Source: Copromyces sp. CBS 386.78
Taxonomy: Eukaryota > Ascomycota > Sordariomycetes > Sordariales > Sordariaceae
Assembly (NCBI GenBank): GCA_030685235.1
Contig: MU839185.1
Span: forward strand, 62,001-126,000
DNA: 64,000 nucleotides
Reading direction: 5' to 3'
The notes under the pieces are model-generated. The model was not told the DNA's origin and ran no database searches. It worked only from the letters and a program-made list of their open reading frames with translations. The translations under genes were made by a program, and so were the position numbers. Positions 57,400 to 64,000 of this stretch are shown here, in pieces (position 1 is the first letter of the stretch; each line of letters opens with the position of its first letter).

Positions 57400-59780
57400 T
57401 GACGTTGAATATCAAGGATGGTGAGCAGGAACAAGTTCAACTTGGGGTTGGGTTAGGACATGTATGTACGTGTTGGAGGTAACCTTCCAAGTTGCATACT
57501 ACGACAGGAGATCATGAGAAGGGAAGGAGAAGCAGTGAGGTTCCACCTCCACGTAGTATATGAAGGATCCCCGGGCATCTAGCATCTGAGTTCCCAGCGG
57601 GAAGCAGGCGGGAAGGGGTCGGGGAAGCATTGACATGCTGAAGGAGGCAACAAGAATAGGTGATTATGCTGGGGTAAGACATCGTCGTGACATGCCGGTA
57701 ACCATGGGTTGACGATGCGAGGATTTAACCATAAGGATTTCCAATTCCATCTCTGTTCGGTAAGGTCCAAGTCTCGAACCTCATCTTCCAAGTCAAAGGT
57801 GGAGTCATTCTTGTTCCAATTTAGGGGGAGGAAATGCAATAGTGGAGGGCTGGTACGAGGTCTGACTGGACAAGAATCGAGAACGTTTGAATAAAGTGGT
57901 GAGAAGACGGGGTCGCCAGCCGTCGTTGCATCGCAAGTGGACGGCATCTCTCTCCAACGACACTGCGCCAACAAGACTTGTTGCTGGATTTCTGTTCCTG
58001 GAGGTGGTGTCGTTCGTGCGGATGGCGGGAGAGGCTTGGCGAGAAAAGCCACAGGGGGCCCAAACTCCGGGTAGCAACGGGGGGAGGCCCCGAAAGGAAA
58101 TCATGACCGAGGGGATGGACAAGGCGTCTCAAGTTCCCAACGTTCTGTGATGCGCATGGCGGGGAGCACGGGTCCAGCTCTGCCCTCGTCGACCATGTGT
58201 TCTGCCTCGCAGGGGTTCTCCGCAGTGAAAAGGCTTTCTCTCACCCAATCGTGATGATTTCTGGTCCAATGTATAGTGGATATTAGAGAACTGCACTAGC
58301 AGCCTCTAGCTAGAAAATAGTGATGCCATGAGAATCCTCCTCGTCTGTGCGTCTTCCCCAAACGTCCACCATCATGAACAAGATGTTCGATGCGCGGGAT
58401 ACCATGGACGGGTAAAGAGCATGGCTCGCTTGTCCCTGGTCCCAAGTTGTGGGCGAAGGCGACGCCAAGCCCTGTCGGCAGCTAGGGACGTTCATCCGAC
58501 TTGGGTGGATGGGACTCGGCGAACCGGGCGCACAGACATTGACTCGAAAGCGTCATGTTTAATCTCGCTGAAGCGCTTGTCGTGTTGTGGTGCGGACCAA
58601 CGACTCTTGTGGACGAGCATGTCAGCAAGCTGTGGTCGCCTTGCGTACTCGTTCCAAGAAAGAGGTTGAGGCGAATGTTTGGAAGTGATGATGAGGGAAC
58701 TTAACAGAAGGTCTATGAGGTCCATGTCAGCACGGCGGCAATCAGTGATGATGAGGAGGATGTCTGATGGTTGGAAGCTTCCACGTGGAAGAGAAGCAAC
58801 GAGAAAGTGTATACATGATGCAGGTGCTCAAGTTCCCCCAGCTCTCACTGAAGATCTTTTCTGAGCCTCGGGTTCAGGAAGATGCAGTCCAATCTCCGGG
58901 TGAATACCTAGGGCAGGGCTGTGAGGAAGAAGGGTGAGGTGACACCACTTCTTCCCGTCGTTCCAGTGTTGCATCCCTGCCTGTCAAGTCCATGTCTCCA
59001 GCGGACCGCTGTTCCCATCACATTTATCTTGTCCATCTTCCCCGGATTTTCATCACCTCCAGACTGTCACCAGATGAGTCGGAAACTATCGGTTTTGTGG
59101 GAGGTGCAGGACGCGGAAGGAAATTGCAGAATCCGTGATTGAAGCAGGAACGACAATTGAAAGAAGCCGAGGAACGATAAAGATGGGTGCTTGGCAGCCC
59201 CGCACCGACCAGATTCCCGGCTGCTATTGGTTCTTCACTTCACTCACGACCTCTGCCAGTGCCTGCCGCTGCAATCGCAAAAGCTTACGACCCAACACGG
59301 AATGGAAACGACAACTTGCCGAGTCGGAAAATGAAATGAACGCACGGCAAGACGCGCCAGTAGACAGGCGAGACCGGCGAGAGACGGCTCGACCATCAAG
59401 CTGGGAGGTCTGGAATAGGGCGGCTTCCACTTGGGTCCCGTCGTTGGAATTGGCAGGGCAGTCGCACGCGCACCCAAATATGCCACATGGGGAGGAGGAT
59501 CAATGCTCCATGTTGATGCTTTGATTGGAAATTGGAATGGCAAACAAGGGAAATCGGCTGAAGGAGATTGAATTTCATATTGTCCTTTGGACCTCATATT
59601 CCTTCTTTGCATACAACTTCAGCACCGGCAAACGAACGAACGAAGCAGTTCCCGTCTCAATCATTAAAGCAGGAATCTTCCAAAACCACGGCCTCCCTCC
59701 ACCATCAGACATTCTTTCCGACCCCTTGCTTTGCCTTATCCATTTCCACACCTCATGCATCACCACATCTCATTCCAAAC
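57400..59780. other. Intergenic region, no gene seen
   Basis: 2.4 kb with mixed composition. Frames up to about 160 codons (57579-58052 minus, 59135-59524 plus) show no family resemblance. It contains the transporter promoter on the left. Confidence 0.5.
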
Positions 59781-60599
59781 TCAGTTCCCATCATCATCGA
59801 CATCCTCTCCCTCCCCGTCTGGGCCGTCTCCATTCCCACCAACACTCAACGACAACATCCCAAAAGCCCATTCGTCCACCGCCTTATGCCCCTTGGTCGT
59901 CAGATTCGTCTTCATCCAACAGGTGTGATGCGTCTCCTCGTCGCCCGGGATCGCACCCCACCCCGCTCCCATGCATGCTTGCTTCTGCGCGCATTTATCC
60001 AAGCACGAGTTGAAGCTGGTCGTGTTTACGGAGCCAATGTCGACAGCTTCACCTTGGCCAAAGTCAAGGCCGCAGAGGCGTGTAAATTTCTTGCTGCTGC
60101 TGCTGCTGCTGCCACCGGCGCTGCTCGAGTTACCGGCCACGGTTGCCGTGTACAAAGTTCCGTTGATAGCCGGACATTCGATTTTGGCAATGGCGGTTGC
60201 AGTGGAGGCGCTGGTGGAAGTGGCAGTTGCGACTGTCGGTGAGGGGTGCTGGGTGGATGAGGTGATTGCCCTAATGCCCTTGATCATCAGGTTTATGTTG
60301 GAAAAGACGGAAGGAAGCAAGACCTACCCAAGTCCTGCCGTGATGCTCGCCTGCGCCAGCTTCAAGTCATTCTTGGCATCGTCAAGGTTCTTCTGGCTCA
60401 CTCCTAGGCCTGCCGCAAGACCAATCACTGTCGCGAGAAGCAGGGCCAAGGTACCGATAACAGCAAGTGCCATGCTTCGCTTCACCGTGAGGAGGGTTGA
60501 CCCCGACCCGGCGCCTGTGTTCTTTTCTCGTAGCATTGGTGTATCTTGGTCCGGATCTGGATGCTGAACCTCGTGGGGCACAAAGCTGTAGCTTGCCAT
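59781..60599 (-). CDS. Single-pass membrane protein with extracellular PAN/apple-like domain
   Basis: Exons 60599-60328 and 60270-59781 (57-nt intron, GTAGGT...CATTAG) give 253 residues. The N-terminal 40 residues are cytosolic-looking, followed by one membrane segment (MALAVIGTLALLLATVIGLAAGLGV), a Thr/Ser/Ala-rich stalk and a cysteine-rich domain: RLCGLDFGQGEAVDIGS, SFNSCLDKCAQKQACMGAGW, HHTCWMKTNL. Six cysteines in this order resemble PAN/apple domains that bind protein or carbohydrate. Ser runs in the stalk are likely O-glycosylated. A type II surface receptor or adhesin is plausible. The intron acceptor was chosen because GATCAAG two codons earlier gives a stop. Confidence 0.78.
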
Positions 60600-61300
60600 T
60601 TTGACTTCCGTCTCAACCGCCGACAGTGGTCAGGACCACCTCGATGTTATATGTCCAATTGACCAAGTCGCAATTCACACAAGCGGCGCAGCAAGAGCAA
60701 AAGCTGAAGATGATCTTGATGAGATTCTGGGCCAGCCTCGGACTTACATAAAAAGGGGCCTCGGGTGGAACGAATGAAACGCCAGCTTTTTGACGCTGTG
60801 CGAGCGCGCTGAGTAACTTGACACCACCCTTCTTGGGAAAAATCGTTGCTATTCCGCAGACCAGTCACGATCGAGTTTATCTCGGTGCCTGAGTAAGCGC
60901 TGAAGATAAGCATATCATCCCGCTTGATAACTGCCGTTGTAAGATCAGCCTCACTGTGTTGAGAAGGCGCAGTAGATCTATATGGAACACAAACTGAGGA
61001 GAAAATACAAGCAAGCAAAGGGCTAAATCATCCTTTTCATTTCTTGGACAAGGTATTGCCTGGATTGCACGAATAGCTGCCATATCACCGAGTGTCTCAC
61101 CGTCGAGTGTTTACCTCCCCTTTTCAACAGCATCACAACCCCTAACCCTTATCTACTAATTGATGCGGCACTCGATAGACCGCAATGACGTCATCATACA
61201 ATAACGCTTCCACCGCGCCATCTGCAAAACACGTTCAACGTTATTCATCTTTCCCTTCCTTTACACCGAAAATAGCCTCGCTGTTGACAGGCTCACGTGG
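60600..61300. other. Divergent promoter region
   Basis: 700 bp between the PAN-domain gene and the NUDIX/eIF2B-like gene. It probably holds both promoters. No additional gene. Confidence 0.5.
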
Positions 61301-63145
61301 ATGAGCTTGCGATACAATACCCGCCACCATTCCACCCGCATCCTACATCGGTCGTTACATGTACCCAACATGTCCACCACCACCTCCACCTCCACTGCTC
61401 CAAACTCTAGTTCTAGTAGCCAGAAGCCACTAAAACACCGATCCGTAGTCTCATCCTTCATCTTCAAACTTCCCCCTTCCTACCTTACTTCGGCCAACTT
61501 CAACTCGAAAGATTCCTCTACATGTATCCAAAAACCACTCGTAGCCCTATTTAAACGCTCCAACAAAGTCAGCACCTACACCCATCACCACGCCCCCATC
61601 TCCGGTTCCATCGAACCAACCGACCCCTCCCCTCTTAGCGCCGCCTGGCGCGAAATCCATGAAGAGACCACTTTGAATGCTTCCGACCTGAAGCTCCTCC
61701 GGCAAGGGAAGCCGTACACTTTCTCGGACGAATCGGTAGGGCGAGAATGGACCATTTGGCCGTTTGCCTATGTGTTGAAGGACAAGGACCCGTCGGCTGG
61801 GGATCAGGGGAGCGTAGAGAAAAGGATAAAGATCGATTGGGAGCACGAGGGGTGGGGCTGGTTTGATCCGTTGGATGTGCAAGACACGCAAGAATTCGGA
61901 GGAGTGCCCAGGTTGAAGGAGAGTTTGAGGAGGGTCTGGTTTGAGATTGATCTCGGACCTAAAGCTGGCAAGGTGCTGGCGGAGGGGTGTAAGCGCTTGG
62001 AAGAGGATCGTGTAAGCGGGGCGAGGCAGATGGCTGGTGATGCCTTGCATATTTTGCGGCATGTGATTGACAAGATGGACGATGGTGTCTTTGATTCAAC
62101 GGATGGAAATGGGAAAGAAGCCAAATGGTGGAAGGATATCAGAATGGCTGCATGGCATCTTTGGAAAAATGGACGGGAGAGTATGGGCGCGGCCATCATG
62201 TCCGCTTTGTTGTCTGCTTTGGCTGCCATTGAGGCTGAAGTTTTCCAGGGCCATTCCAAGGATTGCGGAAAGCAACTCAAACCAACCATCGTCTCCCTCT
62301 TAGACCGGGAGATCTCCGCCCGCTCCTCAACCAACGACCAGATTTCCCAATCCTTCGCCTCCTACATCTCCCATCATCTCTCCTCCCTCATCGAATGTCA
62401 GAAACCTCTTTCTATCCTGACACTGTCAGAGTCTTCGACAATCACCCATGCCCTTTCCCACCTTCCCGTCCTTCTCCCCAACTTAACCCTCGATATCCGC
62501 ATCCTTGAATCCCGCCCCCTGCTCGAAGGAGTCTCTCTCGCCGCCAGCCTCGCCAAAGCTCTCTCCACAGACTCAGCATCTAGGAACAACCGCCAACACA
62601 GCATCACCGTTTACACCGACGCATCGGCCTGTCTTGCCACCGAGGGGGTGCAGCTGGTAGCGATAGGTGCCGATCGCATCGCCTCAGATGGCTCTGTGAG
62701 CAACAAAACTGGCTCGCTATCTACTGTCCTCGCCACTCGACACAACGCAAAAGGAGCCAAGGTGGTAGTTGTATGCGACTCGGAGAAGGTTGCGCTCCCT
62801 GGACCGCCAGACCAACACGTAGTGGAGGACCAGGGGTTGGAGCAAGTGACGAGGGCGTGGATGGGCGAGGGGAGTAGTGAGCGCATTAGAGGGGCTGCTA
62901 GGACGCTACTGAACTTTGCTGATGCCACAAGGACCGACATGGAGGGGAAGAATGAAGGACAAAGGCATCAAGAAAAGGAGAAGACGGGGGTCATAGTGGA
63001 GGTGAGGAATGTCTCGTTCGAGTGGTGTCCTGGCGGGTTCATTGATGCTTATGTTACTGAGGAGGGCGAGTGGAATGATGAGAACGTGAAGAGAAAATCA
63101 GAAGCCCTTCAGGAGTTGGAGAAACAGTTGTTTGGACCGCTGTGA
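61301..63145 (+). CDS. NUDIX hydrolase / eIF2B-like fusion protein
   Basis: Single exon, 614 residues from the first ATG; a second ATG (61370) is also possible. Residues about 45-200 form a NUDIX domain with the signature ISGSIEPTDPSPLSAAWREI followed by HEETTL, which hydrolyses nucleoside-diphosphate-linked compounds. Residues about 255-560 resemble the eIF2B alpha/beta/delta and methylthioribose-1-phosphate isomerase family: SALLSALAAIEAE, ILTLSESSTITHAL, ESRPLLEGVSLAASL, TVYTDASACLAT, VAIGADRIASDGSVSNKTGS and VVVVCDSEKV. The last residues FEWCPGGFIDAYVTEEG match that family's usual end. The first half of a full eIF2B fold is replaced by the NUDIX part plus helices. Likely a metabolic enzyme, not a translation factor. 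It converges with the partial gene at right. Confidence 0.9.
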   Translation: MSLRYNTRHHSTRILHRSLHVPNMSTTTSTSTAPNSSSSSQKPLKHRSVVSSFIFKLPPSYLTSANFNSKDSSTCIQKPLVALFKRSNKVSTYTHHHAPISGSIEPTDPSPLSAAWREIHEETTLNASDLKLLRQGKPYTFSDESVGREWTIWPFAYVLKDKDPSAGDQGSVEKRIKIDWEHEGWGWFDPLDVQDTQEFGGVPRLKESLRRVWFEIDLGPKAGKVLAEGCKRLEEDRVSGARQMAGDALHILRHVIDKMDDGVFDSTDGNGKEAKWWKDIRMAAWHLWKNGRESMGAAIMSALLSALAAIEAEVFQGHSKDCGKQLKPTIVSLLDREISARSSTNDQISQSFASYISHHLSSLIECQKPLSILTLSESSTITHALSHLPVLLPNLTLDIRILESRPLLEGVSLAASLAKALSTDSASRNNRQHSITVYTDASACLATEGVQLVAIGADRIASDGSVSNKTGSLSTVLATRHNAKGAKVVVVCDSEKVALPGPPDQHVVEDQGLEQVTRAWMGEGSSERIRGAARTLLNFADATRTDMEGKNEGQRHQEKEKTGVIVEVRNVSFEWCPGGFIDAYVTEEGEWNDENVKRKSEALQELEKQLFGPL

Positions 63146-63519
63146 GCTGTCCGATGGAAGTGGAAGGTGACGACGCATAGGGCTGACCCTGCTGCAGTGG
63201 TAGCGGAAGAGGGAAAGCGGAAAACAAGGGCGGCCAAACCACCAAGTGTGACCAGTGAACGCGCGCCAGGGTACGGACGGACATCTGCCAGTGTGTCACC
63301 GAAGAAGGCATTGGATGCTTGGAACAATGGTCTAACAAATTCAACGCTAAGTCTATCAAGTGGAAGGGGGTATAATCGCTAGTGCCTATGCCTGCCGTGC
63401 ATTTTGTATCATGAGAGTTCAAACAAGCAAGTACATCCGTGTAATCCCAACACGTGGAAACTTTTAAACCCCAGAAACAAGAAGGATGACATTGAGAAAA
63501 CCAACGACATGACATGGTC
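63146..63519. other. Convergent intergenic region
   Basis: 374 bp between two 3' ends. No gene. Confidence 0.5.
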
Positions 63520-64000
63520 TTAGGCAAGCGAGTTGCCCGGTCTATATACTTGCATACCGTCATCGTCCTGCCATGTCTTGAGCTCCTGCACAACCGTGGT
63601 GCCGTCTTCAGGCCTCACGTTTTGCAGCCAGCCTTGCACATGACTAGGGTACGGCTTCGTGGGAGAGCCCGTAATCGGACCAGAGAGGGCCCCCGGTGTG
63701 GTCTCTCTGTTCACGGGGCTATGCACCGACCCGCTCTGCTGCTTCTCCGCGGGCACAGTCAGCTGCTCATGCTCCTTGCGGTGGATCACTTCGTGCAGCT
63801 TATCAACCAAGGGCTTCAGGTCGTTGAGGACGTTGTGACAGTCCTTCCCATAGTCACTGCCTGTCATCGCCTCGTTCTTGAACACCTCCTTCGCCTTGTC
63901 GATCAGGAACATGTCGTACACTCTTTGGTTGACAAAGAGGATTTGGTGCATCAGAAGGATGATGGCGGCATTGAAGATGTGATGGAGGTCCTGCACAAGC
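63520..64000 (-). CDS. 3' end of a probable Zn2Cys6-type transcription regulator, cut by the window edge
   Basis: Open from the window edge to the TAA at 63520-63522, about 159 residues. The visible start LVQDLHHIFNAAIILLMHQI and FVNQRVYDMFLIDKAKEVF fits the C-terminal end of the fungal transcription-factor middle domain, after which come Lys/Glu helices (DCHNVLNDLKPLVDKLHEVI) and a Pro/Thr/Ser tail. The DNA-binding domain would lie beyond the right edge. The assignment is by pattern and is tentative. Confidence 0.55.
   Translation of the reverse strand, partial: LVQDLHHIFNAAIILLMHQILFVNQRVYDMFLIDKAKEVFKNEAMTGSDYGKDCHNVLNDLKPLVDKLHEVIHRKEHEQLTVPAEKQQSGSVHSPVNRETTPGALSGPITGSPTKPYPSHVQGWLQNVRPEDGTTVVQELKTWQDDDGMQVYRPGNSLA

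Noticed and set aside
59568..60567. Plus-strand frames of 160-224 codons
   Set aside because: Antisense to the PAN-domain gene, whose cysteine pattern and splice sites are convincing.
1..64000. CRISPR arrays, prokaryotic operons, riboswitches, 5S rRNA genes
   Set aside because: No regularly spaced direct repeats, no Shine-Dalgarno-led gene strings and no stretch resembling the Neurospora 5S sequence. The window is fungal.

Overview
The window comes from a filamentous ascomycete, most likely Neurospora or a close relative in the Sordariales. The evidence is short introns (about 60-250 nt) with fungal branch points, a C/G-rich third codon position in genes, and a long AT-rich block whose C-to-T and G-to-A changes at CpA/TpG match repeat-induced point mutation (RIP). 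The species assignment is inference.

Layout. Bases 1-3314 hold a UBC8-type ubiquitin-conjugating enzyme gene (minus strand) with unusually tiny exons, then a gene-poor stretch. Bases 3315-20707 are a three-layer nest of transposons. A hAT DNA transposon (3323-20699, 8-bp target duplication CCCCGAAC) was invaded by a Ty3/Gypsy chromovirus (4102-19004, duplication ACTAG). That copy was invaded by a second copy of the same family (7025-14494, duplication AACGA). Both Gypsy copies lie on the minus strand and their reading frames are destroyed. Normal sequence resumes at 20708.

Bases 20708-37116 carry a run of genes: ketopantoate hydroxymethyltransferase (panB), atg12, a GH10 xylanase-like protein, a dienelactone hydrolase, a modin-like protein and a large coiled-coil/membrane protein of unknown function. 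Bases 38541-39666 are a mutated fold-back/MITE-like element with 30-bp perfect inverted ends and TA duplications, 25 bp beyond the stop codon of a metallo-beta-lactamase-fold gene. Bases 41905-64000 carry a GH16 glucanase-like gene with a one-base frameshift, an F-box-like protein, a LITAF-domain protein, a MARVEL protein, another four-helix membrane protein, an Hce2/ECP2-like secreted protein, an MFS sugar transporter, a PAN-domain membrane protein, a NUDIX/eIF2B-like fusion and the 3' end of a probable Zn2Cys6 regulator.

The genes do not form one pathway. Loose themes are turnover and trafficking (UBC8, Atg12, F-box, LITAF with PPxY motifs, MARVEL) and secretion or cell-wall/plant-polymer use (GH10, GH16, Hce2, sugar transporter). 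Exon coordinates were derived by hand from frame continuity, splice consensus and family similarity, without transcripts.
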